Shown: positions 39,288 to 48,343, numbered from the stretch's first letter. The stretch: DNA of 64,000 bases from Aureimonas sp. ME7 (GCF_903970965.1 NZ_CAJCKW010000002.1:186001-250000), one strand, 5' to 3'. The notes: a model not told the origin generated them from the letters alone. A program made the numbers and translations.

Positions 39288-40799
39288 TCAGCGCGTTGCA
39301 TGAAAAGCGCGGGCGACACGCCGTTCGCCGGGCGTGTAGCTGGACAGAAGCGTCCAGCCACCGCGCGGCTTCTGGAGTTCGGCCCGCTCCTCGGCGCTCG
39401 GCGAGCCCACCGGCTTTTCCGCGGGCGCGTCCTGCACCGCGGCTTCCGCCGCCTTCATCATTTCCAGAATGCGAGAGCGGAGCACCTCCGCCTTGGCCGG
39501 GGACTGGGGCGTCGTGGCCAGCGCCTCGCCCGGCAGGGCGTCGACATCGTTCAGAATCGCCCGCACGGCCTTCATTTCTTCGCGCAGCTGCCCGATCGTC
39601 GCGATCACCTGAGCGGCGAAGGAACCCGGCACGGGGTGGCGATCGGCCGGCGGGGTAGGCTCGGTCTTGGCGCCTTGCGTGAGCGCGGACAGAACCGGGG
39701 GGTGCGTTGCTTTGGCGCGCTGCTCCTGAAGAGCGGTCTCCGTCAGGAGTTTCAAAGGGTCCACCGGCGCGTGCGTCGCCGGGCCGTAGGCGGCGGCGAG
39801 CGTTCCGGGAACGGTCGGCTCCACTTCGCCCGCTTCGGCTTCCTTCGGCTTCACCAGGCTCGCGACCTCCGTGGCCGCTTCGGCAACCGCATCCTTCGTC
39901 TTTGCGCCGACTTCAGCGATCAGGGCACCCGCATCCGGCACAGTCTCCGGTTCCACGAGGCCGTTGAAGGGCCATGCCTTGCGAAGGCCTTCGACATCGA
40001 CGGCGGCGACGTTCACGTCGATGTCGTCCTTGGCGCCCGGCACGCGGTAGGGGCAGGAGCGCTTGTTGCAGTTGTGCATGGAGGAGAACTGCCACAGGGC
40101 ATACTTGTCCCAATGGCCTTCCGGAAACACGCCGGTCAGGTCGTCGCGGTAGCGCGCGTACCAGAGCTGCATGCGCGACAGGAGCGGATAGGTCTCCCTG
40201 TTCTGCGCGATGTAGGCGGCGGTCGAGCCGTTGGTGTAGAGCACGGGGTAGCGGTCGAGACGGATCTTGATCTGGCGCGCGAACTCTTCCGCCTCGGCCA
40301 GCGACATCCACTGCGTCGGGTCGTTGTCCTCGATATCGAGCGCGATCAGCTCGTCCGGCTCGGGCTTGGCAAAGTCCACGAAATGGTCGGCCTGCTCCCG
40401 AGGGTTGCCGGGACGGCCGAGATGGTACGCGCCCCACTTCAGGCCGAGCGTCTTCGCCATCTCGCGGCGGGTCATGTAGAGTTCCTGCGTGACGGAATAC
40501 TTCCACCACCGGTTCTTGCAGAGCTTTTCCTCGTCGCCGGACAGGCCGCGGCAGGTCCAGGACGGCGCCAGCCCATCGGACGCCTTATTGATGAAGGCCG
40601 CGATGCGCTTGTTGCTGGTAAGTTCTTTCCAATTGATCGGATTGAACTCGTAGGCGTCGATGACGAGAGCGAGGTCCTCGTTGCGCCAGGGACGATCCCA
40701 TTCGGCCTTCGCAGGCACGGCGCCCGCCATCACGGCCCCAGCCGCCATGGCACAAACCCAACGCATGGCTACCGCACAGGCGGCGCGCATTCTCGGCAT
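39288..40799 (-). CDS. Secreted glycoside hydrolase family 25 (lysozyme-like) protein
   Basis: 503 residues from the ATG at 40799 (a GTG ten codons upstream has no support). Signal peptide 1-32 (ending VPAKA). A GH25 domain to about residue 270: VIDAYE with Asp48, the catalytic LIALDIED with Asp155 and Glu157, WYARYRDD, YALWQFSS and DIDVNVA. Two extra cysteine pairs (82/94 and 244/249) suggest disulfides. The remaining ~230 residues are Ala/Pro/Thr/Glu-rich, low-complexity and partly helical. Cell-wall cleavage is likely; the tail's role is unknown. Confidence 0.88.
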   Translation of the reverse strand: MPRMRAACAVAMRWVCAMAAGAVMAGAVPAKAEWDRPWRNEDLALVIDAYEFNPINWKELTSNKRIAAFINKASDGLAPSWTCRGLSGDEEKLCKNRWWKYSVTQELYMTRREMAKTLGLKWGAYHLGRPGNPREQADHFVDFAKPEPDELIALDIEDNDPTQWMSLAEAEEFARQIKIRLDRYPVLYTNGSTAAYIAQNRETYPLLSRMQLWYARYRDDLTGVFPEGHWDKYALWQFSSMHNCNKRSCPYRVPGAKDDIDVNVAAVDVEGLRKAWPFNGLVEPETVPDAGALIAEVGAKTKDAVAEAATEVASLVKPKEAEAGEVEPTVPGTLAAAYGPATHAPVDPLKLLTETALQEQRAKATHPPVLSALTQGAKTEPTPPADRHPVPGSFAAQVIATIGQLREEMKAVRAILNDVDALPGEALATTPQSPAKAEVLRSRILEMMKAAEAAVQDAPAEKPVGSPSAEERAELQKPRGGWTLLSSYTPGERRVARAFHATR

Positions 40800-40870
40800 C
40801 CGGGTATCCCCTCGTCGAGCAACCGCCACCGCGCGAGCGGCAGCCGGATGCAGTCCAGGTCAGACGAAAC

Positions 40871-40893
40871 GAGGCCGGGTCATGCTCGGCCTC
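40871..40893 (-). terminator. Hairpin downstream of glyS
   Basis: 7-bp arms GAGGCCG and CGGCCTC with a 9-nt loop lie 185 bp after the glyS stop and 72 bp before the GH25 start. On the minus strand only GTTTCG follows, so it is a weak terminator candidate. Confidence 0.4.
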
Positions 40894-40950
40894 ACCCCTC
40901 CGTCGAAAACCGCCGGGCTTTCGGCCCCGTGCGATCGCGGCGATGTATCT

Positions 40951-40967
40951 CCTGCCAATCTGGCAGG
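40951..40967. repeat. Palindrome between glyS and the GH25 gene
   Basis: CCTGCCA-ATC-TGGCAGG, perfect 7-bp arms with a 3-bp centre, about 150 bp upstream of the GH25 ATG. The rest of the 278-bp gap (40800-41077) shows no gene. It could be a regulator site for the GH25 gene; nothing identifies the regulator. Confidence 0.5.
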
Positions 40968-41077
40968 TTCCGGGCACGGCGATCACGAATTGTTACAAAA
41001 ACCATTCAGTCATCGATGCCGCATCGCATCATGAAACGCTGCGGGGCTTGTCCGAACTTGGACGCGAGAGAGTTACC

Positions 41078-43201
41078 TCAACCGGCAATCCGGTCGAAGT
41101 TCGCAAGTTTGGAAGAGGCCGAACGGATACGGGCCAGCAACGCCAATCGGTTGGCACGCACTCGCTCATCCTCCGCGTTAACGAGGACCTTGTCGAAGAA
41201 GGCATCGGCCGGGGCGCGTAGCCTCGCCAAGGCGGAGGTCGCGTTCGCGTAGTCCTCGGTCTCGACAGCCGCCGCCAGTTCGCCTTCGGCCCGTTCGATT
41301 GCGGATGCGAGTTCTTTTTCTTCCACCTCCTGCAGGAGCGAAGAATCAACGGAAACCGCGACTTGGGTTCCCTTCTTCTCCTCGGCTGCGAGAATGTTGG
41401 CGGCGCGCCGATAGGCGGCCAGAAGGTTCGCGCCTTCCTCCGTCGCGAGCAGGCGGCCGAGTTCATTCACACGGCGGGCGACATCCAGGAGATCGTCCTG
41501 CCCTTCCGCTTCGCCACCGAGAACGGCGTCCAGAAGGTCGTGCCGCGAGCCGCCCTCGCGAAGCTGCACCTTCAGCCGGTCGTGGAAGAAGGACAGGAGA
41601 TCGCCGGAGGTCAGAAGCGTCCCAAGCTTCAGGCGCAATTCATTGTCGAGAATGATGCGGATAACGCCGAGCGCGGCGCGACGTAGCGCATACGGGTCCT
41701 TGGACCCCGTCGGCTTCTCGTCGATCGCCCAGAAGCCAACCAGCGTGTCGAGCTTGTCGGCCAAGGCCACGGCGATCGCCACGGGATCGGTCGGCACCCT
41801 GTCGCCCGGTCCCTGCGGCCGGTAGTGGTCCACCACAGCCGCCTGCACCGCCTCCGCCTCGCCCTGCAAAGCGGCGTACTTCTGACCCATCAGGCCCTGA
41901 AGCTCGGGGAACTCGCCGACCGCCTCGGTCGTCAGGTCGGCCTTCGCCAGAAGGGCGGCGCGACGGGCGGCGGCGCCATCGGCCCCGACGAGCGGCGCCA
42001 GAACGCCTGCCAGATCGACGATGCGGCGGACCCGCTGCCCCTGCGTGCCCAGCTTGGCATGGAACGTCACGCCGAGCGCGTCGAGCTTGGCCATGCGCTG
42101 GTCGAGCGGCTTGGCGAGGTCGAGGCCGAGATCGGCTGCCGACGTTTCGAGGGCGGCGAGATCGGGCAAGTTCGCCTGATCCGTCTGCCAGAAATACAGG
42201 GCGTCGGACAGGCGCGCGCGCACCACCTTGCCGTTGCCGCGCGCGATCTCGGCGCCGTGGTCGCTCGCCTCGACATTGGCCACCATCAGGAACCGGTTGG
42301 CGAGCCGCTCCGAGCCGCGCTCGCGCGTGACGAAGCACTTCTGGTTGGCGCGGATCGTCGACTGGATCATTTCCGAAGGGATCGTCAGAAACGCCTCGTC
42401 GAACTGGCCGACGAGCACCACCGGCCATTCCACGAGGCCCGACACTTCTTCCAGAAGCCCGTCGTCCGGCACAACCTCGAGCCCCTGCGCGAAGGCGAGA
42501 TTGTCGGCATCCGTGCGGATGATTTCCTTGCGGCGCTCCGCGTCGAGAACGACGTAGGCCTTTTCCAGCTGGCTGATATAGTCCTCGAAGCGGCGAACCT
42601 TGAACTCGGCCGGTGCGTGGAACCGGTGCCCCACGGTCCGGTCGCCCGAACGAATGCCGGACACTTCGAAATCGACCACGGCCGTTTCGCCGTTCTCCGG
42701 CCCGAAGACGCAGAGGATCGACTGGAGCGGGCGCACCCAGCGCAGCGAGCCGGGCTTCGCCGAGGCCGCACCCCAGCGCATCGACTTCGGCCAGGGAAAG
42801 TCGCGCACGATCGCAGGCATCACCTCGGCGACGATCTCCTCCGCGGCGCGTCCCGGCTTTTCGATCACCGCGACGAAGAACTCGCCCTTCTTTCCGTCGG
42901 AATGGCGATGCGCTTCCTCGATCGAGGAAAGCCCGGCGCTCTTGAGGAAGCCTTCGATCGCCTTTTCCGGCGCGTCGGTGCGGGGTCCCTTGCGCTCCTC
43001 GCGTGTGTCCTTGGACCGCGCATCGAGGCCACGGATGTCCAAGGCGATGCGGCGCGGAGTCCAGTATTCGCGCGCGCCCTCGTAGGTGAGCCCGGCACCG
43101 ACGAAGGCGTCGGTCACCGCCTTCTTCAGATCGCCCGCCGCCTTGCGCTGCATGCGGGCGGGGATCTCTTCGGAGCGAAGTTCGAGAAGCAGGTCGGGCA
43201 T
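41078..43201 (-). CDS. glyS: Glycine--tRNA ligase beta subunit
   Basis: 707 residues. Begins [22 protein letters not shown], followed by the family core ([28 protein letters not shown]-like [10 protein letters not shown] and LFYWQTD-like ALYFWQTD) and the C-terminal anticodon-binding domain. It works only as a heterotetramer with GlyQ, yet glyQ is not the upstream neighbour here and must be elsewhere. ATG at 43201. The upstream gene (metallopeptidase) is on the same strand 91 bp away. Confidence 0.96.
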   Translation of the reverse strand: MPDLLLELRSEEIPARMQRKAAGDLKKAVTDAFVGAGLTYEGAREYWTPRRIALDIRGLDARSKDTREERKGPRTDAPEKAIEGFLKSAGLSSIEEAHRHSDGKKGEFFVAVIEKPGRAAEEIVAEVMPAIVRDFPWPKSMRWGAASAKPGSLRWVRPLQSILCVFGPENGETAVVDFEVSGIRSGDRTVGHRFHAPAEFKVRRFEDYISQLEKAYVVLDAERRKEIIRTDADNLAFAQGLEVVPDDGLLEEVSGLVEWPVVLVGQFDEAFLTIPSEMIQSTIRANQKCFVTRERGSERLANRFLMVANVEASDHGAEIARGNGKVVRARLSDALYFWQTDQANLPDLAALETSAADLGLDLAKPLDQRMAKLDALGVTFHAKLGTQGQRVRRIVDLAGVLAPLVGADGAAARRAALLAKADLTTEAVGEFPELQGLMGQKYAALQGEAEAVQAAVVDHYRPQGPGDRVPTDPVAIAVALADKLDTLVGFWAIDEKPTGSKDPYALRRAALGVIRIILDNELRLKLGTLLTSGDLLSFFHDRLKVQLREGGSRHDLLDAVLGGEAEGQDDLLDVARRVNELGRLLATEEGANLLAAYRRAANILAAEEKKGTQVAVSVDSSLLQEVEEKELASAIERAEGELAAAVETEDYANATSALARLRAPADAFFDKVLVNAEDERVRANRLALLARIRSASSKLANFDRIAG

Positions 43202-43292
43202 GGTTCGTCACACGTCGCGGCTTTGGAGAAGGTCGCGGCGTCACACCATGCCGTCACCCCGATTGCAAGGAAAACCGCTTGGGGCAGACCTC

Positions 43293-44180
43293 CTACAGCC
43301 GACCCCGGAACGTGTCGCACTGGTTCATGTCGCCAGAGGTCGCGCCCCGCTTGAACCATTCGACCCGCTGCGCCGAGGAGCCGTGGGTAAAGCTGTCCGG
43401 CACGACCGTGCCCTGGCTGCGCTCCTGCAGCGTGTCGTCGCCGATCTGGCTGGCGGCGTTCAGCGCCTCGTCGATATCGCCATCCTCGACATAGCCTGCC
43501 TGCTGCGTATCGTGCGCCCAAATGCCGGCATAGCAGTCGGCCTGAAGCTCGGTCAGGACCGAAATGGCGTTCGCATCGGTTTCCGACGAACGTTGGCGCA
43601 GCGCGGTCGTCTTCTGCAGGATGCCGGTCAGGTTCTGGACGTGGTGTCCGACCTCGTGCGCGATGACATAGGCCTGCGCGAAGTCGCCCGGCGCGTTGAG
43701 CTGTCCTTCGAGCTGCCGGAAGAAGTTGAGGTCGATGTAAAGCTTCTGGTCGTTCGGGCAGTAGAACGGGCCGGACGCGGAGGATGCGTTTCCGCAGGCC
43801 GAAGCCACCTGACGGTCGAAGAGAACGAGCGTCGGCTCGCGGTAGCGCTGGCCCATCTCCTGAAAGCGACGGTTCCAGACGTCCTCGGTATCGCCGAGCA
43901 CCACGGCAACGAAATTGTCCGTCTCGTCCGCCGTTCCGGACACACCGGGGCCCGAACGCGAAGACGTCTGCGTCGTCTGCGATCCGTCGTCCATACCGAT
44001 CACGGACAAGGGATTGATGCCGAAGCCGATCCAGAGGATGCCCAGAAGGATAATGAGGCCGATGCCGCCTCCGCCGCCGGCGCGGATCGGGATGCGCATG
44101 CCCCCGCCCCCGCCGAACCCGCCCCCGGTTCCCCGACGGTCCTCGATGTTGCCGCTTTCGCGTCGACCGCGCCATTCCAT
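43293..44180 (-). CDS. YpfJ-type neutral zinc metallopeptidase, membrane anchored
   Basis: 295 residues from the ATG at 44180. A Gly/Arg-rich cytoplasmic N-terminus (~1-35), one membrane helix (~38-58, IGLIILLGILWIGFGINPL), and a periplasmic domain with the zinc motif AHEVGHHVQNLTG and the downstream ELQADCYAG glutamate. Matches the putative neutral zinc metallopeptidase family; substrates unknown. Its promoter region is shared with the divergent DUF4112 gene. Confidence 0.92.
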   Translation of the reverse strand: MEWRGRRESGNIEDRRGTGGGFGGGGGMRIPIRAGGGGGIGLIILLGILWIGFGINPLSVIGMDDGSQTTQTSSRSGPGVSGTADETDNFVAVVLGDTEDVWNRRFQEMGQRYREPTLVLFDRQVASACGNASSASGPFYCPNDQKLYIDLNFFRQLEGQLNAPGDFAQAYVIAHEVGHHVQNLTGILQKTTALRQRSSETDANAISVLTELQADCYAGIWAHDTQQAGYVEDGDIDEALNAASQIGDDTLQERSQGTVVPDSFTHGSSAQRVEWFKRGATSGDMNQCDTFRGRL

Positions 44181-44331
44181 CGCCGTTCCGCCTTTTCTCA
44201 CCTGTCCGTGAGGATGGGACATAGGCGCAGCGTCCCGCGAGGAAATACCGCAGCACGATCTCGCAACCGATCGGCGCCCCTACCACATGAGGGTTGCGGT
44301 CGATCGACGGCCGGAAGGAGTTCGAAACGCC

Positions 44332-44739
44332 ATGACCGCTTATGCAGCCACGGACGAGTTTTGGATGGAAGATCGCGCCCGCCGCATCGGCCGGCTCAAC
44401 GCGCTGGCGCGCCTGATGGACACCGCGATCCGCGTTCCCGGCACCAATATCCGCTTCGGCGCGGACGCGCTGATCGGCCTCGTCCCGGGCATCGGCGATG
44501 CGGGCGGCGCGCTTATCGGTCTCTTCATCGTCAACGAGGCGCGCCGGCTCGGCGTGCCCCCGCACAAGCTCGCGCGCATGGTGGCCAACATCGGCGTCGA
44601 TGCCCTGGTGGGTGCGGTGCCGCTCGCCGGCGATGTGTTCGACGTCTACTTCAAGGCGCACAAGCGAAACATCCGGATCATCCTGGATCATTTCGACATG
44701 GAGCCCACCGAGTTGAAGGACGTGACGCCTCGGCGCTAG
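44332..44739 (+). CDS. DUF4112 domain protein (small membrane protein)
   Basis: 135 residues from the ATG at 44332, with GGAAGGAG upstream; an ATG at 44287 is the alternative. Contains the DUF4112 core RLNALARLMDTAIRVPGTNIRFGADALIGLVPGIGDAGG and a second hydrophobic segment VDALVGAVPLAGDVFDVYFKA, consistent with two membrane-inserted hairpins. Function unknown. Its TAG stop shares CTAG with the stop of the convergent decarboxylase gene. Confidence 0.9.
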   Translation: MTAYAATDEFWMEDRARRIGRLNALARLMDTAIRVPGTNIRFGADALIGLVPGIGDAGGALIGLFIVNEARRLGVPPHKLARMVANIGVDALVGAVPLAGDVFDVYFKAHKRNIRIILDHFDMEPTELKDVTPRR

Positions 44740-45959
44740 TCCGCCATGGTTTCTAGGCTCGCGAAGCCCTCCGCGCCCCCGCCTTCGCCGAACGGGGTCG
44801 CGACCTCCACGAACGTGTCGGGATAGAACCCGTTGAAGCGCGTGCGCAGGCTCATCGAGTAGGCCCCGATATGGCCGATCTCGATCCAGTCGCCCGTGTC
44901 GACCGTTTCCGGCAGCCAAAACGGGCGCGACAGGATATCCACTGAATCGCAGGTCGCTCCGCAGACGCGGAAGGCGCCGATCGTCTCCGGATTGCCGTGG
45001 CGCGTACGCCGCGCCGGATCGGGAATAAAGCGCGCCGGAAGCGTGATCTTGCCCGTCCACGAGTCGGACAGGGACGCCCAGATCCCGTCGTTGATGTAGA
45101 GCCGCCGCCCTTTGCGCAGAAGGACGCGAACGATCAGCGAGAAGGCACGCGCGACGACGACGCGGCCCGGCTCGGCGACGAGGGGCAGATCGCCGAAGCC
45201 CCATTCCGCGATGTCGGAGCGTAGCCGCGCCATGATCTCGTCGAGGCTCGGCATCGCCTTCTTCTTGCGGCGCGGGTCGTGCCCGTATTCGGCGGGAAAG
45301 CCGCCGCCGACATCCAACCCCGCCAGCGGAACGTCGGCCCGGTTGCGCACCCAGTCGGCAGAGGCCAGCGCGCGCTCATAGGTTTCGGGCTCCTCGATCT
45401 GCGAGCCGACATGGAAGCAGAGGCCGACGCGGAAACCGATATTGTGGCAGCGCTGGAGAAGTTCGACCGCGTGAGCGGGCGCCGCGCCGAACTTTTTGGA
45501 AAGCTCGTAGGCCGCGTGGCCCTTGGTCTGGAGCCGTACGAAGATCGTGATGGCGGACGGGTCGAGATCGAGGGCGCGCACGATCCGCAGGATCTTGGCC
45601 ACCTCGTCCTCGTGGTCGAGCGCGAGAACGCGGATCCCGTAGGTTTCGAGCGCCAGCCGGATGTCGGACTGCGCCTTGATCGGGTGCATGTAGAGCATCT
45701 CGGCCTCGGGCGCGGCGGCGCGAACCGAGGCGAACTCGGCCGGCGACGCCACGTCGAAACTCGTGACCCCGGCCTTCGCAAGCGTGTTGAGAACCAGTGG
45801 TTCGCCGTTGGTCTTGACGGCATAGGCCGTCTGCCCGGGAAACGCATCCATGAAGCGACGGATATCCTGTCGCAGCACTTCGGGTCGAAAACAATAAACG
45901 GGAACGTCGGGACGCAGGGTCAGGGCGGCGTCCTGGGCGGTCTCGAACTTCTGCAACAC
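44736..45959 (-). CDS. Ornithine/lysine decarboxylase-like type III PLP enzyme
   Basis: 407 residues. Alanine-racemase-fold decarboxylase: the PLP lysine in QTAYAVKTNGEPLVLNTLA, the GLCFHVGSQ and GLDVGGGFPAEYG phosphate-binding segments, and catalytic CDSVDIL near the C-terminus. The GATCDSVD form fits ornithine/lysine decarboxylases rather than diaminopimelate decarboxylase, so it probably makes putrescine or cadaverine. The start is GTG at 45959 preceded by TTGGAGAAGC. Its stop overlaps the DUF4112 stop. Confidence 0.9.
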   Translation of the reverse strand: MLQKFETAQDAALTLRPDVPVYCFRPEVLRQDIRRFMDAFPGQTAYAVKTNGEPLVLNTLAKAGVTSFDVASPAEFASVRAAAPEAEMLYMHPIKAQSDIRLALETYGIRVLALDHEDEVAKILRIVRALDLDPSAITIFVRLQTKGHAAYELSKKFGAAPAHAVELLQRCHNIGFRVGLCFHVGSQIEEPETYERALASADWVRNRADVPLAGLDVGGGFPAEYGHDPRRKKKAMPSLDEIMARLRSDIAEWGFGDLPLVAEPGRVVVARAFSLIVRVLLRKGRRLYINDGIWASLSDSWTGKITLPARFIPDPARRTRHGNPETIGAFRVCGATCDSVDILSRPFWLPETVDTGDWIEIGHIGAYSMSLRTRFNGFYPDTFVEVATPFGEGGGAEGFASLETMAD

Positions 45960-46170
45960 GCTTCTCCAACCAATGCGAGCGTGAACAGATAGGTCAGGCG
46001 GATGTCAGGAAAACGACCGGAGGAAACCACGCACTTCGCGACGTCTCCCTCGCGACGGTCCCCCACGGATTCTTTTCCTTCGAAGGCCCCCGAGTTCGCA
46101 ACGAAACGCTCTTTACGAAGTTTAAGCGTCAGTTAACATCCGTGACATCTCGTGAATGGGAGGCCGAACC

Positions 46171-46257
46171 TTGGAACTCACACGCTCGGTGAATTTTGTG
46201 ATGATCTGCGCGGCCTTCGGTTTCGTCGCCGTGATGGTCAGCGGCGTCTTTTCCTGA
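46171..46257 (+). CDS. 28-residue hydrophobic small protein (probable)
   Basis: A TTG at 46171 has GGGAGG seven bases upstream (46158-46163) and opens a 28-codon frame ending TGA at 46255. The peptide begins MELTRSVNFV and is then almost wholly hydrophobic, ending VAVMVSGVFS, so it could be one membrane helix. An in-frame ATG at 46156 gives 33 residues but has no ribosome-binding site. A terminator with a six-T run follows 27 bp later (46284-46310). This gene unit lies alone in the 365-bp gap between the decarboxylase and metF. I do not recognise the family. Confidence 0.55.
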   Translation: MELTRSVNFVMICAAFGFVAVMVSGVFS

Positions 46258-46283
46258 CGGAGCTGCACTTCGACTGAATTGAG

Positions 46284-46310
46284 AAAGGCCCGGCGCTCCC
46301 GGCCTTTTTT
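46284..46310 (+). terminator. Rho-independent terminator after the small ORF
   Basis: Stem AAAGGCC (46284-46290) with GGCCTTT (46301-46307), extended inside the loop by GG/CC pairing, then a T-run ending at 46310. The T-run is on the plus strand, so it serves a plus-strand transcript, which fits the small ORF at 46171. In the other direction it could weakly stop metF transcripts. Confidence 0.8.
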
Positions 46311-46324
46311 CGTTCCGTCCGGTC

Positions 46325-47230
46325 TCAGGCTGCGACCGAGGTGGCTTCGACGGGTGCCTTCTCGCGTAGCCCGAGGATGTGGCAGATCGAATATACGAGA
46401 TCCGCTCGGTTCATCGTGTAGAAATGGAAATCCTGGATGCCGCGCTCGGTCAGATCGAGGACCTGCTCGGCGCACACCGCCGCCGCGACGTGGCTTGCCG
46501 TCTGCGGATCGTTCTCCAGACCTTCGAACCGCTCGGCCAGCCAAAGCGGGATCGAGGTTCCGGTGGCAGCCGAAAAGCGCGCGACCTTGGTGAAATCGTG
46601 GATCGGCACGATCCCGGGAACGATGGGGATATAGATCCCCGCGCGGCGGGCTCGCTCGCAGTACCGTTCGTAGAGATCGTTGTCGAAGAAGAACTGGGTG
46701 ATCGCCCGCGTCGCGCCGTTGTCCACCTTGCGCTTCAAAAGGTCGATGTCGGTGGAGAAGTCGGGGCTTTCCGGATGCTTCTCGGGATAGGCGGATACCG
46801 AAACCTCGATCTCGGGATCGATCGCCTTGATGCCGGCGGTGAGGTCCGCGCCGTTCCTGTATCCGTCGGGATGAGCCGTGTAGGCCGCCCCCGCCCCGCC
46901 CTGACCATCGCCACGCAACGCGACGAAATGCCGGACGCCGGTGGCGCGATACTGGCGGACCACGTCGTCCACCTCGGTGCGCGAGGCATCGACACAGGTC
47001 AGGTGGGCGGCTGGGCGCAGATCGGTTTCCTTCAAGATCCGTTCGACCGTCTGGTGCGTCCGCTCGCGGGTCGAGCCGCCCGCTCCGTATGTCACCGAAA
47101 CGAAGGACGGCTTCAGCGGCGCCAGACGCTGGACCGCGCTCCACAGCGAGGTTTCCATCGCAGGCGTCTTGGGCGGAAAGAACTCGAAGGACACTTCGAT
47201 CGGCGAGCGCGGATTGCGACGTTGGACCAT
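46325..47230 (-). CDS. metF: Methylenetetrahydrofolate reductase
   Basis: 301 residues. FAD-dependent reduction of 5,10-methylene-THF to 5-methyl-THF, the methyl donor for methionine synthase. Visible: VSFEFFPPKTPAMETSLW with catalytic Glu, FVSVTYGAGGSTRERT, HLTCVDASR, FVALRGDGQGG and FFFDNDLYERYCERARRAGI. Cotranscribed with the ArsR-methyltransferase gene upstream (11-bp gap), which is therefore its likely regulator. Confidence 0.97.
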   Translation of the reverse strand: MVQRRNPRSPIEVSFEFFPPKTPAMETSLWSAVQRLAPLKPSFVSVTYGAGGSTRERTHQTVERILKETDLRPAAHLTCVDASRTEVDDVVRQYRATGVRHFVALRGDGQGGAGAAYTAHPDGYRNGADLTAGIKAIDPEIEVSVSAYPEKHPESPDFSTDIDLLKRKVDNGATRAITQFFFDNDLYERYCERARRAGIYIPIVPGIVPIHDFTKVARFSAATGTSIPLWLAERFEGLENDPQTASHVAAAVCAEQVLDLTERGIQDFHFYTMNRADLVYSICHILGLREKAPVEATSVAA

Positions 47231-47241
47231 GAATGGAATCC

Positions 47242-48249
47242 TTAAGCGACGGCGAGGGCCGGTGTATCGCCCGAAGCCCGATCGGGCTCTCCGAGAGAAC
47301 GCCGGCCGACGATGATGGTGACGACGAGCCGATCGCGCGCATGGTCGGCCGGAGCCAGCGTACGAACGCTCTCGACGGTAAGCCCGGCGCCTTCCAGAAG
47401 CTGGCGCAACGCGGTTTCGCTGAAGCCGAGGCGAAGGTGAGCGTGCTCGGTGCGCAGGAATTCGAGGTCGTGCGGCGCGAAGTCGACCACGGCGAGCCGT
47501 CCGCCGTCGCGAAGCGCTGCGGCCCCTTCCCGCACGGCCGATGCCGGGTCATCCAGATAATGAAGCACCTGATGCAGCGTCACGAGGTCGAAGCTGCCGC
47601 GCGGAACGGGAAGACGGTAGACGTCGCCCTGCCGAACGCTGGCGCGCGACAGTCCGGCCGCATCCAGCTTGGCGCGGGCGATCGACAGCATTTCGCGCGA
47701 GGCGTCGATCCCGACCGACCTGTCGCAGCACCCGGCGAAGAGTTCCAGCATTCGGCCCGTACCGGTTCCGACATCCAGATGCGAACCGAAGTCGCGCGTG
47801 CCACCGACCGCCTCCACCAGCGCAGCCTCGACATCGGCATCCGGCACGTGCAGAGAGCGGAGACGGTCCCACTGCGCTGCATTCTGGGCGAAATAGCTCG
47901 CCGCCCGCTCCGCGCGCCCTCGGCGAACCCGCTCCAAGCCTTCCAGATCGCGGGCCAGGGCGCCATCCTCGTCGCGAACGCATTCCCTCAAGGTCGTGAC
48001 GATGCGCGACACCAGCGGAAGGTCGGACAGGCGGAAGTAGGCCCAGGACCCTTCCTGATGGCGCACCACCGCGCCTGCCTCCACCAGAAGCTTAAGATGC
48101 CGGGAAATTCTGGGTTGCGACTGGCCGAGGATCGCGGTCAGATCGGTGACGGTGAGGTCCTGCGCCGAAACGAGAAACAGCAGCCGCAGGCGAGTCGGCT
48201 CGGCGACCGCCTTCAGTGTTTCTACCGCGAGATCGAAAGAAGGATGCAT
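47242..48249 (-). CDS. sahR: ArsR-family regulator fused to a SAM-methyltransferase domain (probable SahR)
   Basis: 335 residues. The N-terminal ArsR winged helix (~1-95: TLKAVAEPTRLRLLFLVS, QPRISRHLKLLVEAGAVV) lacks the usual metal cysteines. It is followed by a methyltransferase-like domain (~110-300) with LDVGTGTGRMLELF, GIDASREMLSIAR and FDLVTLHQVLHYLDDP. Together with metF linkage this fits SahR, the S-adenosylhomocysteine-responsive repressor of methionine-cycle genes in proteobacteria, where the domain senses SAH. A 20-bp palindrome lies just upstream. Catalysis is not excluded. Confidence 0.85.
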   Translation of the reverse strand: MHPSFDLAVETLKAVAEPTRLRLLFLVSAQDLTVTDLTAILGQSQPRISRHLKLLVEAGAVVRHQEGSWAYFRLSDLPLVSRIVTTLRECVRDEDGALARDLEGLERVRRGRAERAASYFAQNAAQWDRLRSLHVPDADVEAALVEAVGGTRDFGSHLDVGTGTGRMLELFAGCCDRSVGIDASREMLSIARAKLDAAGLSRASVRQGDVYRLPVPRGSFDLVTLHQVLHYLDDPASAVREGAAALRDGGRLAVVDFAPHDLEFLRTEHAHLRLGFSETALRQLLEGAGLTVESVRTLAPADHARDRLVVTIIVGRRSLGEPDRASGDTPALAVA

Positions 48250-48276
48250 GTCGAACCCCTTCCGAAGCCGAGAATG

Positions 48277-48296
48277 ATATAAAGATATCTTTATAT
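48277..48296. promoter_or_regulatory. Perfect 20-bp palindrome upstream of sahR-metF (probable SahR operator)
   Basis: ATATAAAGATATCTTTATAT is fully self-complementary and strikingly AT-rich against the local GC-rich DNA. It is 28 bp before the sahR ATG and 48 bp before the divergent trmO start. Autoregulation of sahR-metF by SahR is the straightforward reading; trmO may be affected too. Confidence 0.75.
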
Positions 48297-48343
48297 GTCG
48301 AGTATCAGCTTGGCAAGCCGATGTTCAAAAGGGGATGGGGTGC

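Noticed and set aside
43126-45204. 692-codon minus-strand frame covering glyS, metallopeptidase and DUF4112 regions
   Set aside because: It crosses several real genes in other frames and shows no domain.
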